A stretch of DNA of 64,000 nt from assembly GCF_900109145.1 (NCBI RefSeq), contig NZ_FNYY01000007.1, forward strand, positions 1-64,000. Reading direction: 5' to 3'. The position numbers and the translations under genes are program-made. Every line of letters starts with the position of its first letter. The first letter of the stretch is position 1. The notes under the pieces are model-generated. The model was given only the letters and a program-made list of their open reading frames with translations, was not told where the DNA came from and made no database searches. This stretch comes from Marinovum algicola (GTDB taxonomy: Bacteria > Pseudomonadota > Alphaproteobacteria > Rhodobacterales > Rhodobacteraceae). Shown here one piece after another: positions 16,390 through 24,488 of this stretch.

Positions 16390-17328
16390 ATGGGCCGCGC
16401 ATTTGTTTTTCCGGGACAGGGGGCACAGGCGATCGGTATGGGCAAGGCCCTCGCTGATGCCTATCCGGCGGCGAAAGCCGTTTTTGAAGAGGTCGACGAG
16501 GCGCTCGGCGAAAAGCTCTCTGACCTGATCTGGGAAGGCGATGCGGCCGATCTGACCCTGACGCAGAATGCCCAGCCGGCGCTTATGGCGACCTCGCTGG
16601 CGGCGATGCGCGCGCTCGAGGCCGAGGGCATCGATGTGACGGCGGCCAACTATGTCGCAGGGCATTCGCTGGGGGAATATTCGGCGCTGGCCGCCGCGGG
16701 TTCTTTGAGCATCGGCGATTGTGCACGTCTTCTGCGCACCCGGGGCAAGGCAATGCAGGCGGCGGTGCCGGTCGGCGAGGGCGCGATGGCGGCGCTGCTG
16801 GGGCTTGACCTCGAACGCGCGCGCAAGGTCGCGGCCGAGGCAGCACAGGGCGAGATCTGTGCGGCGGCAAATGACAATGACCCCGGTCAGGTGGTCGTCT
16901 CAGGCCACAAGGCGGCGGTGGAACGCGCGGTCGAGCTGGCCAAGGCGGCCGGCGCGCGGCGCGCGGTGCTGCTGCCGGTGAGCGCGCCGTTCCATTGCAA
17001 GCTGATGGAGCCGGCCTCGCATGTGATGGCCGATGCGTTGGACGATGTGCAGATCCACCGGCCCAAGGTGCCGCTGGTGGCCAATGTGGTGGCCGAGGCG
17101 GTGAGCGATCCGGCGACAATCCGCTCGCTTCTGGTCAATCAGATCACCGGTGCCGTGCGCTGGCGCGAGAGCGTGCAGTGGATGGCCCGTCACGGCGTCA
17201 CCGATCTTTGGGAAATCGGCGCCGGCAAGGCGCTGATCGGCATGGTGCGGCGGATCGATCGGGATATCGCCACCCGCAACATCGGCACGCCCGAAGACGT
17301 GGTGGCGGCAAAGGATGCGCTGGCCTGA
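16390..17328 (+). CDS. fabD: Malonyl-CoA:ACP transacylase
   Basis: This enzyme transfers malonate from CoA to acyl carrier protein for fatty-acid synthesis. It has 312 residues, the usual size. The N-terminal motif is FVFPGQGAQAIGMG (5-18), the nucleophile Ser93 is in GHSLGEYSA, and the catalytic His202 is in SAPFHCKLM. The start at MGRAFVFPGQG follows an AGAGGG site; the ORF could extend 20 codons upstream, but that part is not family-like. It heads fabD-fabG-acpP-fabF-mltG, the standard fatty-acid cluster. Confidence 0.95.
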   Translation: MGRAFVFPGQGAQAIGMGKALADAYPAAKAVFEEVDEALGEKLSDLIWEGDAADLTLTQNAQPALMATSLAAMRALEAEGIDVTAANYVAGHSLGEYSALAAAGSLSIGDCARLLRTRGKAMQAAVPVGEGAMAALLGLDLERARKVAAEAAQGEICAAANDNDPGQVVVSGHKAAVERAVELAKAAGARRAVLLPVSAPFHCKLMEPASHVMADALDDVQIHRPKVPLVANVVAEAVSDPATIRSLLVNQITGAVRWRESVQWMARHGVTDLWEIGAGKALIGMVRRIDRDIATRNIGTPEDVVAAKDALA

Positions 17329-17364
17329 GCGCCGGCGCCACAAGCAAGACAAGAGGAAGAGCGG

Positions 17365-18102
17365 ATGTTTGATCTGAGCGGGAAATCTGCGCTGGTGACC
17401 GGGGCATCGGGCGGCATCGGCGGCGCGATCGCCAAGGCGCTGCACGGGGCGGGGGCGACCGTCGGCCTGAGCGGCACGCGCGAGGCGCCTTTGCAGGAAC
17501 TGGCGGCGGAACTGGGCGAGCGGGCGCATGTGCTGCCCTGCAACCTGAGCGATCTGGACGCCGTCGAAGCGCTGCCGAAACAGGCCGCCGAGGCGATGGG
17601 CGCGGTCGATATCCTGGTGAACAATGCCGGCATCACCCGGGATAACCTGTTCATGCGGATGTCGGATGACGAATGGAATTCGGTGCTTTCCGTCAATCTC
17701 ACCTCGTCAATGAAGCTCTGCAAGGGGGTGATGCGCGGAATGATGAAGGCGCGTTGGGGGCGGATCGTGAATATCTCGTCGATTGTTGGCGCCACCGGCA
17801 ACCCCGGGCAGGCGAACTATGCCGCGTCGAAGGCCGGGATGATCGGCATGGGCAAATCGCTGGCCTATGAGGTGGCGAGCCGCGGCATCACGGTGAACGC
17901 CATTGCGCCCGGTTTCATTGCCACCGCGATGACCGACAAGCTGACCGACGACCAGAAGGAAAAGATCAACGTGCAGATTCCCGCCGCGCGCATGGGAACG
18001 CCCGAGGAAATCGCCGCCGCAGTCCTCTATCTGTCGAGCCCGGAAGCCGGGTATGTGACGGGTGCGACGCTGCATGTGAACGGCGGAATGGCCATGATCT
18101 GA
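17365..18102 (+). CDS. fabG: 3-oxoacyl-ACP reductase
   Basis: An NADPH-dependent SDR of 245 residues that reduces 3-oxoacyl-ACP in the fatty-acid elongation cycle. The nucleotide motif is GASGGIG (13-19), NNAG is at 86-89, and the catalytic tetrad is Asn111, Ser139, Tyr152 and Lys156 (YAASK). The C-terminus TGATLHVNGGMAMI is characteristic of FabG. It follows fabD by 36 bases with an AAGAGGAAGAG ribosome site. Confidence 0.95.
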   Translation: MFDLSGKSALVTGASGGIGGAIAKALHGAGATVGLSGTREAPLQELAAELGERAHVLPCNLSDLDAVEALPKQAAEAMGAVDILVNNAGITRDNLFMRMSDDEWNSVLSVNLTSSMKLCKGVMRGMMKARWGRIVNISSIVGATGNPGQANYAASKAGMIGMGKSLAYEVASRGITVNAIAPGFIATAMTDKLTDDQKEKINVQIPAARMGTPEEIAAAVLYLSSPEAGYVTGATLHVNGGMAMI

Positions 18103-18130
18103 CGCCATGACCGGTTCTCCCGGAAAGCGT

Positions 18131-18158
18131 TTGCCAATCGCTGCTCTTATGCTATAGG
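18131..18158 (+). promoter_or_regulatory. Candidate promoter of acpP
   Basis: TTGCCA, a 16-base spacer, then TATAGG, giving a leader of about 155 bases before acpP. A separate promoter would explain the 218-base gap after fabG and the high demand for ACP. Confidence 0.42.
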
Positions 18159-18320
18159 CGCGTGGAAATCCGGGGGGGCTCGTGCTGGCCTGGATCGACC
18201 TGCTTATGCGGGGAACAGGCCAAAGGCCAACCGCCGCCTCGGGAGGGGCAAGTAAAGTTCGAACCCCTCGGGGCACGGGCAAAACAGGGCCAAAGGCCCA
18301 AGACGATGAGGATTAAAGAT

Positions 18321-18560
18321 ATGAGCGACGTCGCAGATCGCGTGAAGAAAATCGTTGTGGAACACCTCGGTGTCGAAGAAGGCAAAGTTGTCGAAGGCGC
18401 GTCGTTCATCGACGACCTCGGCGCAGACAGCCTTGACACCGTGGAACTGGTGATGGCGTTCGAAGAAGAATTCGGCATCGAGATCCCCGATGACGCCGCC
18501 GAGAATATCCAGACCTTCGGCGATGCGGTCAAATTCATCAACGACGCGAAAGAAGCGTAA
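18321..18560 (+). CDS. acpP: Acyl carrier protein
   Basis: The 79-residue acidic carrier of acyl chains. The phosphopantetheine attachment site is Ser37 in [13 protein letters not shown], and the helix [18 protein letters not shown] is typical. The start ([10 protein letters not shown]) is set by family conservation; an upstream in-frame ATG at 18306 and a longer ORF from 18162 are rejected. Its own promoter candidate and a strong terminator make it a likely independent transcript within the fab cluster. Confidence 0.96.
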   Translation: MSDVADRVKKIVVEHLGVEEGKVVEGASFIDDLGADSLDTVELVMAFEEEFGIEIPDDAAENIQTFGDAVKFINDAKEA

Positions 18561-18590
18561 GAACGCTTTGATCCGTCAGGATTTTATGGG

Positions 18591-18623
18591 AACGGCGTGC
18601 CTTTTTAGGTGCGCCGTTTTCCG
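18591..18623 (+). terminator. Intrinsic terminator of acpP
   Basis: AACGGCGTGCC, loop TTTTTA, GGTGCGCCGTT (with two G-T pairs), then TTCC. It lies 30 bases after the stop. Confidence 0.75.
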
Positions 18624-18796
18624 TCGTGACGCACGGCGCGGCAAGCGGCCGTGACAGGGCTTGTCAGTTGCCGCAGAGCCGGCTTCCGACATAGGGTTCC
18701 GATACGCGGGGGCTTGCCCATCCGGCATCGCTTTCCCTTGCCCCTCTTCCCCCTGTCGGGGTAAGAGCGTGCAACTTGTTTCAAAGGGGCAACACC

Positions 18797-20053
18797 ATGC
18801 GCAGAGTAGTTGTGACAGGGCTTGGTCTGGTGACACCGCTGGCTTGCGGCGTCGAGGAGAGCTGGAAGGCGATTCTGGAAGGCAAATCGGGCGCGGGCAC
18901 GATCACCCGGTTCGATGCCAGCCAACTGGCCACCACCTATGCGTGCGAAGTGCCGCATGGCGACGGCACCGACGGCACCTTCAACGCCGATGACTGGATG
19001 GCGCCGAAAGAACGCCGCAAGGTCGACGATTTCATCCTGTACGGCGTTGCCGCCGCCGAGCAGGCGGTGAAGGATGCCGGCTGGACGCCGGAGGACAAGG
19101 AAAGCCTCGAGACCACCGGTGTGTTGATCGGGTCGGGCATTGGCGGGCTGAACTCGATCGCCGAGACCGCCGTGCTGATCAAGGAACGCGGGCCGCGCAG
19201 GGTGTCGCCTTTCTTTATTCCCGGCGCGCTGATCAACCTGATTTCGGGCCAGGTGTCGATCCGCTATGGCTTCAAGGGGCCGAACCATTCGGTGGTGACC
19301 GCCTGTTCGACCGGCGCCCATGCGATCGGCGATGCGGCCCGGATCATCAAGGACGGCGATGCCGAGGTGATGATCGCCGGTGGTGCCGAGGCGGCGATTT
19401 CCGAGATCGGCATTGCCGGCTTCAACGCCTGCAAGGCGCTGAGCACCAAGCGCGGCGACGCGCCGGAAACCGCCAGCCGGCCGTATGATGCCGACCGCGA
19501 CGGTTTTGTCATGGGCGAGGGCGCCGGTGTTGTCGTGCTGGAGGAATACGAGCACGCCAAGGCACGTGGCGCGAAAATCTACGCCGAGGTCGTGGGATAC
19601 GGCATGTCGGGCGACGCCTATCACATCACCGCCCCGTCGGAGGATGGCGAAGGCGCCGAGCGTTGCATGAAGATGGCGCTGAAAAAGGCCGGCGTTGGCC
19701 CGTCGATGATCGATTACATCAATGCGCATGGCACCTCGACCATGGCCGACACCATCGAGCTTGGCGCGGTTGAGCGGCTGATGGGTGAGGCGGCGTCGAA
19801 GGTGACCATGTCCTCGACCAAATCGGCCACCGGGCACCTTCTGGGCGCCGCCGGCGCGATCGAGGCGATTTTCTCGATACTGGCGATCCGCGACCAGGTG
19901 GCGCCGCCCACCATCAACCTCGACAATCCGGCGGTAGAGACCAAGGTTGACCTGGCGCCGAATGCAAAACGCGAGCGCGAAATCAATTACGCGCTGTCGA
20001 ACTCCTTTGGCTTTGGCGGCACCAACGCTTCGGTCATCTTCAAGAAGGTCTGA
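18797..20053 (+). CDS. fabF: 3-oxoacyl-ACP synthase II
   Basis: The condensing enzyme KAS II, 418 residues. The active-site Cys170 is in TACSTGAHAIGDA, and the two catalytic His are His311 (NAHGTSTMAD) and His347 (KSATGHLLGAAGA). The C-terminus NSFGFGGTNASVIF is characteristic. The start at MRRVVVTGLG follows AAAGGGG; the ORF could begin seven codons earlier, without family support. mltG follows after five bases, so they are cotranscribed. Confidence 0.95.
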   Translation: MRRVVVTGLGLVTPLACGVEESWKAILEGKSGAGTITRFDASQLATTYACEVPHGDGTDGTFNADDWMAPKERRKVDDFILYGVAAAEQAVKDAGWTPEDKESLETTGVLIGSGIGGLNSIAETAVLIKERGPRRVSPFFIPGALINLISGQVSIRYGFKGPNHSVVTACSTGAHAIGDAARIIKDGDAEVMIAGGAEAAISEIGIAGFNACKALSTKRGDAPETASRPYDADRDGFVMGEGAGVVVLEEYEHAKARGAKIYAEVVGYGMSGDAYHITAPSEDGEGAERCMKMALKKAGVGPSMIDYINAHGTSTMADTIELGAVERLMGEAASKVTMSSTKSATGHLLGAAGAIEAIFSILAIRDQVAPPTINLDNPAVETKVDLAPNAKREREINYALSNSFGFGGTNASVIFKKV

Positions 20054-20058
20054 AATAC

Positions 20059-21213
20059 ATGTGGCGCAGTATCGCCTCGAATGCCCTGAGCTTCTTTGTC
20101 GTCGCCATCTTTCTGGCTGGCGGCGCCTTGCTCTGGGCGCAGGGGGAATATTCGGCGGAAGGGCCGCTGGAGGCGCCGATCTGCCTCGAGGTGGCGCGGG
20201 GGTCGAACTTTTCGCGTGTCTCTCGCGATCTGGCCGGGCAGGGTGCGATTTCCAGCGGCTTTCTGTTTCGCGTCGGTGCCGACTATGCCGACAAGACCGA
20301 CGCGCTGAAGGCGGGGTCTTTCCTTGTGCCCGAGGGTGCGAGCATGGCCGAGATCGTCGATACCGTGACCCGGGGCGGGGCCAGCACCTGCGGCACCGAG
20401 GTTGTTTATCGGATCGGCGTCAACCGGGTTACCGCCGAAGTGCGCGAGCTTGACCCCGAGACCCAGCGCTTTGTCGAGCTGGCGAAGTTCGTGCCGGGTG
20501 AAGACGAGGTGCCGGAAGACTACAGCCGCGTCCGCGGAGCTGCCGATACCCGCTACCGGATCGCGCTGGCCGAGGGGGTGACCAGCTGGCAGGTTGTCGA
20601 GGAACTCAAGGCGCTCGACGTGCTGGAAGGTGCGGTGGCGGAGCTGCCGCCGGAAGGCACTCTGGCGCCGGACAGCTACGAGCTTCGGGTCGGCCAGACG
20701 CGGGCCTCGATTGTCGAGGAAATGCAGCGGCGGCAGACGGCCATCGTGGCCGAGGCCTGGGCCAACCGGAGCGAGGGACTTCCCTTCGACACGCCGGAAG
20801 AGATGCTGACCCTGGCCTCGATCATCGAAAAGGAAACCGGGGTGGCCGGCGAGCGCGGGATGGTGGCGAGCGTCTTTGTCAACCGTCTGAACGAGGGCAT
20901 GCGGCTTCAGACCGACCCGACGGTGATCTATGGCATCACCGAGGGCAAGGGCGTGCTGGGCCGCGGGCTGCGGCAGAGCGAGCTGCGTGGCGCGACGCCT
21001 TATAACACCTATGTCATCAATGGCTTGCCGCCGACGCCAATCGCCAACCCCGGGGCGGCTGCGATTCAGGCGGCGGTGGCGCCGGAAGACACCGATTTCC
21101 TGTTCTTTGTGGCCGATGGCACCGGCGGGCACGCCTTTGCCGAGACCCTGGCAGAACACAACGCCAATGTCGCCAAGTGGCGGCAGATCGAGGCCGAGCG
21201 CAGCGGCAACTGA
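20059..21213 (+). CDS. mltG: Endolytic murein transglycosylase MltG
   Basis: An inner-membrane YceG-family enzyme of 384 residues that cuts nascent peptidoglycan strands. One N-terminal membrane helix lies at about 9-27, a LysM-like region at about 35-105, and the catalytic Glu257 is in LASIIEKETGV (equivalent to Glu218 of E. coli MltG). The C-terminal YceG signature includes YNTYVINGLPPTPIANPG. A position after fabF in the fatty-acid cluster is common in alphaproteobacteria. Confidence 0.93.
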   Translation: MWRSIASNALSFFVVAIFLAGGALLWAQGEYSAEGPLEAPICLEVARGSNFSRVSRDLAGQGAISSGFLFRVGADYADKTDALKAGSFLVPEGASMAEIVDTVTRGGASTCGTEVVYRIGVNRVTAEVRELDPETQRFVELAKFVPGEDEVPEDYSRVRGAADTRYRIALAEGVTSWQVVEELKALDVLEGAVAELPPEGTLAPDSYELRVGQTRASIVEEMQRRQTAIVAEAWANRSEGLPFDTPEEMLTLASIIEKETGVAGERGMVASVFVNRLNEGMRLQTDPTVIYGITEGKGVLGRGLRQSELRGATPYNTYVINGLPPTPIANPGAAAIQAAVAPEDTDFLFFVADGTGGHAFAETLAEHNANVAKWRQIEAERSGN

Positions 21214-21233
21214 GTGGCGTGACGCTGGACCGG

Positions 21234-21260
21234 AAGGCAGGCCCTTGTGGCCTGCCTTTT
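21234..21260 (+). terminator. Intrinsic terminator of mltG
   Basis: AAGGCAGGCC, loop CTTGT, GGCCTGCCTT followed by TT: a perfect 10-base stem 20 bases after the stop. The A-rich start also allows weak minus-strand termination for the convergent small gene. Confidence 0.85.
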
Positions 21261-21265
21261 GCGTT

Positions 21266-21541
21266 TCAGGCGGCGAAGATTCCGGCCACCATTGAGCCGA
21301 AGGCGATGACGTGGATCAGGATCACGGCACGATCTTTCCATAGCAATCCGACAACGAACCAGCCGATCAGACCGAGCAGGAACAGGTAGATGTTCCACGG
21401 CACGAGGCCGAAGCCGGTGGCGGCATACCCCATGATCTGAAAGATCGAGGCGAGCCATTTGATCACGGTGACAGGCGCGGCCCGGGTGATGCCGTGCCGG
21501 GCGGAATGGGTGAGGTCCTGGGCGGTAAGGGATTGGCTCAT
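21266..21541 (-). CDS. Small inner-membrane protein of unknown function
   Basis: A 91-residue protein with a polar N-terminus (to about 25) and two or three hydrophobic stretches (WLASIFQIMGYAATGFGLV, IYLFLLGLIGWFVVGLLW, VILIHVIAFGSMVAGIFA). It is divergent from a LysR regulator across a 105-base gap, so it is the natural target of that regulator. No catalytic motif is seen. Confidence 0.65.
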   Translation of the reverse strand: MSQSLTAQDLTHSARHGITRAAPVTVIKWLASIFQIMGYAATGFGLVPWNIYLFLLGLIGWFVVGLLWKDRAVILIHVIAFGSMVAGIFAA

Positions 21542-21646
21542 TGTAGAATTCCTGTTTCCTGCGGCTTGGATGTGGTAGATATGCGGCAGGCAAGGCGTGT
21601 CGTGAAGCCAGATGATGGCCTGCGTGACTGTAGGAAAACTATTGGC

Positions 21647-22516
21647 ATGAGAAATCTACCGCCATTGAATGCATTGCGGGCCTTTGAAGCGGCGGGCCGG
21701 GCCATGACCTTTCGCGCCGCGGCGGAGGAACTGGGCGTGACCCAGGGCGCGGTGGCGCAGCATGTGCGGGCATTGGAAGCGCGGTTGCAGGTGCAATTGT
21801 TCGAGCGCCGCCACCGCGATCTGGCCTTTACCGCCGCCGGCCGCGCCTATCACGAGGCGGTGGAACGCGCGTTTTCCAGCATCGAGACCGCAACGGCGCG
21901 GTTGCAGCCGGCGACCGCCGAGGTGACGATCAGCGTTACTCCGAGTTTTGCCGCCTGTTGGCTGATCCCCAACATGCGGTCGCTGACCGAGGCGCATCCG
22001 GATGTGGAGCTTCAGATCCGTGCGACCGAGCGGCTCGCGAGTTTTTACTCAGATCCTGTGGATCTGTCGGTCCGGCAGGGGCGCGCGCCTTTTGGCGCCG
22101 CGTTGCGGGCGGAGCTGTTGTTCGAAAACCGGCAGATCGCGGTGGCGGCGCCGCAGGTGGCCGGGCTGGCGCGTGCGGCGCCGGAGCGTGCCACTTTGCT
22201 GCATGAGCCGCATGGCCGCTGGCCGGAGTTTTTCGACCAGGTGCTCGGACTGTCGGGAGAGCGCGCGCAGCGCGGCGCAAAGTTCAGTCAGACCGCGCTT
22301 GCCATCGATGCAGCGGCCATGGGCCAGGGCGTTGTGCTGGCGCCGGAGGTGCTGGTGGAACGGCACATTGCCGAGCGACGGCTGGTTCAGGTCTGGCCGG
22401 GTGACTACCTGGGCGCGCGGCATTTCTATCTGCTGGCCCGCAACGATGTGGCGCTGCGGCCGGAGGTGGAAGCGGTCTGGGATTGGTGCCTGTCGATGCG
22501 GAAAACGGTGCGGTAA
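21647..22516 (+). CDS. LysR-family transcriptional regulator, GcvA-like
   Basis: A 289-residue regulator. The N-terminal winged HTH is at about 5-64 (LNALRAFEAAGRAMTFRAAA then ELGVTQGAVAQHVRALEARL), and a periplasmic-binding-protein-like effector domain follows (about 88-285). The chosen start MRNLPPLNALRAFE is the usual LysR beginning; the frame stays open 51 codons upstream but would run into the divergent gene. The first residues and YLGARHFYLL resemble the GcvA/AmpR branch. It probably controls the divergent membrane-protein gene. Effector unknown. Confidence 0.88.
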   Translation: MRNLPPLNALRAFEAAGRAMTFRAAAEELGVTQGAVAQHVRALEARLQVQLFERRHRDLAFTAAGRAYHEAVERAFSSIETATARLQPATAEVTISVTPSFAACWLIPNMRSLTEAHPDVELQIRATERLASFYSDPVDLSVRQGRAPFGAALRAELLFENRQIAVAAPQVAGLARAAPERATLLHEPHGRWPEFFDQVLGLSGERAQRGAKFSQTALAIDAAAMGQGVVLAPEVLVERHIAERRLVQVWPGDYLGARHFYLLARNDVALRPEVEAVWDWCLSMRKTVR

Positions 22517-22538
22517 CAAAGCGTTAACTCACTTTGCC

Positions 22539-22567
22539 TTGACTTGGCGAACGGTTTCTCCTATAAG
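22539..22567 (+). promoter_or_regulatory. Near-consensus sigma-70 promoter upstream of the gene transfer agent
   Basis: TTGACT, exactly 17 bases, then TATAAG. It starts 22 bases after the LysR stop, and transcription would begin near 22573-22575. It is the best promoter match in the window and the only one seen before the GTA genes. Confidence 0.7.
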
Positions 22568-22574
22568 TTGTGAC

Positions 22575-22679
22575 ATGCTGGAAGACATGGGCAAACGGCC
22601 CCCGGGGAAACCCGGGCGGCCGTTTTTTTGTGTCGCTCGTGCGGGGGCAATCCCAGCATGGAAGGTGACGTATCAATGA
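22575..22679 (+). CDS. Possible leader peptide overlapping the terminator and g1 start
   Basis: A 34-codon ORF (MLEDMGKRPPGKPGRPFF, then CVARAGAIPAWKVTYQ) whose ATG lies at the predicted transcription start, so it would be leaderless. It reads straight through the hairpin at 22593-22628, and its TGA overlaps the g1 start codon (ATGA). That geometry suits translational coupling and control of termination. No ribosome site is possible if the transcript starts where predicted. GC-rich sequence yields chance ORFs, so this is only a candidate. Confidence 0.3.
   Translation: MLEDMGKRPPGKPGRPFFCVARAGAIPAWKVTYQ
22593..22628 (+). terminator. Terminator or attenuator in the GTA leader
   Basis: AAACGGCC..CCCGGG, loop GAAA, CCCGGG..GGCCGTTT and an uninterrupted run of seven T. 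It lies about 25 bases into the predicted leader and 50 bases before g1. It may simply end LysR transcription, but it also lies downstream of the strong promoter, so it would stop most GTA transcripts unless anti-termination occurs. Confidence 0.75.
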
Positions 22680-23017
22680 CACTCATCACCGCGAAACAGG
22701 AAGTCGACCGCCTGGAAGGCAAACTTCTGGTCGTTCGGGAAAGTCTCGAAGACTTCGAGGCGGCGCTCAGAGACCTGAAGCAACAGGTGCGGAGCGGGGA
22801 GGTCACAGCACTCAAGGATGTCAGCAAGACGCTCGCGGAAATTCGCGGCTGGATGAAGCTGGCGATGGAAACGGAGGCGCAACTTGCTGAATATGCACGA
22901 AGAGAAGCCGCTATCGAAGGCGCATATGGGATCGACCTTGAAAGGGCACGATCTGAGATCGGGTGCCGTCTTGCTAAGCTGCGCAAGTGCTGCGGTGCAG
23001 GACGAGTTCCTCGATAG
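22676..23017 (+). CDS. GTA small terminase (g1, TerS-like)
   Basis: A 113-residue protein, first gene of the RcGTA-type cluster. A long amphipathic helix (about 5-75; KQEVDRLEGKLLVVRESLED and further) suggests the oligomerising coiled coil of small terminases. In Rhodobacter capsulatus, the g1 product acts as TerS and, as I recall, lacks specific DNA recognition, so host DNA is packaged at random. The ATG after GGAAGG is chosen over upstream alternatives. Its 3' end overlaps the g2 start by about 90 bases in another frame. Confidence 0.8.
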   Translation: MTLITAKQEVDRLEGKLLVVRESLEDFEAALRDLKQQVRSGEVTALKDVSKTLAEIRGWMKLAMETEAQLAEYARREAAIEGAYGIDLERARSEIGCRLAKLRKCCGAGRVPR

Positions 23018-24293
23018 CCTCAGCGAGGGAGAGCTTCTGGCTCTCCCTTTCCTGTTCGAGTTCTGGGCCCATCCGCACCAATTGCCCCCCGAGGGCGATT
23101 GGCGGTCCTGGGTGGTCCTTGGCGGGCGCGGTGCGGGCAAGACCCGGGCCGGTGCGGAATGGGTGCGCGACATGGTGGAAGGGGCGCGACCGAGGGATGC
23201 GGGGCGCGCCGCGCGGGTGGCTCTGGTGGGCGAGACCTATGACCAGGTGCGCGACGTGATGATCTTTGGCGACAGCGGCATTCTTGCCTGTTCGCCGCCC
23301 GACCGGGTGCCGAAATGGGAGGCCAGCAAGCGCCGCCTGGTCTGGCCCAATGGAGCGGAGGCCAAGGCGTTTTCGGCCAATGACCCCGAGGCGCTGCGGG
23401 GCCCGCAGTTTGATGCGGCCTGGGTGGACGAACTGGCGAAATGGCCCAATGGCGAGAGCACCTGGGACATGTTGCAGTTTGCCCTGCGGCTGGGCGACGA
23501 TCCGCGGGTCTGCGTGACCACGACGCCGCGCAATGCGGAGGTGTTGAAGACGCTGCTGGATTCGCCGTCGACGGTGGTGACGCGGGCGCCGACCGAGGCG
23601 AACCGGGCGCATCTGGCGGAATCCTTCCTGCGCGAAGTCCGCGACCGCTATCGCGACACACGGCTGGCGCGGCAGGAGCTCGATGGCGAGATGCTGACAG
23701 ATCTCGAGGGCGCGCTCTGGACGCATGAGATGCTGGATGGCTGTCGCGGGCGCAAGGTGCCGGAGCTTGATCGCATCGTGGTGGCCGTCGATCCGCCGGT
23801 GAGCGGGCATTCCGGCTCTGACGCCTGCGGCATCGTCGTGGCGGGGGTGAGGATGTGCGGCCCGGTGCAGGAGTGGGAGGTGCATGTGCTGGAGGATGCC
23901 AGCGTCGCGGCGGCGAGCCCGAAGACCTGGGCCGAGCGCGCGGTGCGGGCCTATCGCGAGCATCGGGCCGATCGCATCGTCGCCGAGGTCAACCAGGGCG
24001 GCGCGCTGGTCGAGAGCGTGATCCGGCAGGAGGATGGCGCGGTGGCCTATACCGCAGTGCATGCCAGTCGCGGCAAGGTGGCGCGGGCGGAACCGGTGGC
24101 GGCGCTTTATGAGCAGGGCCGGGTGTTTCACAGCGCGGGGCTGGCAGCGCTGGAAGAGCAGATGTGCCTGATGGCGTTGCGCGGCTTCGAGGGCAAGGGC
24201 AGCCCGGACCGGGTGGACGCGCTGGTCTGGGCGCTGACCGAGCTGGTTGTCGCGGCGCAGGAAAGACAGCGGCCGCAGGTGCGTACGCTGTGA
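22926..24293 (+). CDS. GTA large terminase (g2, TerL)
   Basis: The DNA-packaging motor, 455 residues with the chosen start. Walker A GGRGAGKT is at about 66-73, Walker B is around FDAAWVDELAKW, and the coupling motif TTTPRN follows. The C-terminal RNase H-like nuclease starts at VVAVDPPVSGHSGSDACG and holds the acidic cluster (D...E...D). The ATG after AAGG is preferred; TTG at 22884 and ATG at 22893 are in-frame alternatives. It overlaps g1, a compact phage-like arrangement. Confidence 0.9.
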   Translation: MGSTLKGHDLRSGAVLLSCASAAVQDEFLDSLSEGELLALPFLFEFWAHPHQLPPEGDWRSWVVLGGRGAGKTRAGAEWVRDMVEGARPRDAGRAARVALVGETYDQVRDVMIFGDSGILACSPPDRVPKWEASKRRLVWPNGAEAKAFSANDPEALRGPQFDAAWVDELAKWPNGESTWDMLQFALRLGDDPRVCVTTTPRNAEVLKTLLDSPSTVVTRAPTEANRAHLAESFLREVRDRYRDTRLARQELDGEMLTDLEGALWTHEMLDGCRGRKVPELDRIVVAVDPPVSGHSGSDACGIVVAGVRMCGPVQEWEVHVLEDASVAAASPKTWAERAVRAYREHRADRIVAEVNQGGALVESVIRQEDGAVAYTAVHASRGKVARAEPVAALYEQGRVFHSAGLAALEEQMCLMALRGFEGKGSPDRVDALVWALTELVVAAQERQRPQVRTL

Positions 24294-24488
24294 TCAAGCG
24301 GGTTTAACTTTTTCGTAGCAGAGTGGTCTTGTCAGGCCGGGGAGCCTCCGGCGGGCGTTTGCGGGGCAAGATGAAATGGCGCGGCTGCGCTGAATTCCGA
24401 AGACGACACGGCGATGCCAGCCGGGCCGGATGCGGCCCCGGAGCAGGCCGCGCCATGCCCGAAGGGCGATGAAGGAGCACGGGACGCG

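Noticed and set aside
22593-22628. Treating the hairpin only as the LysR terminator
   Set aside because: It lies downstream of a near-consensus promoter that itself follows the LysR stop, so an effect on GTA transcription must be considered; kept as a dual possibility.
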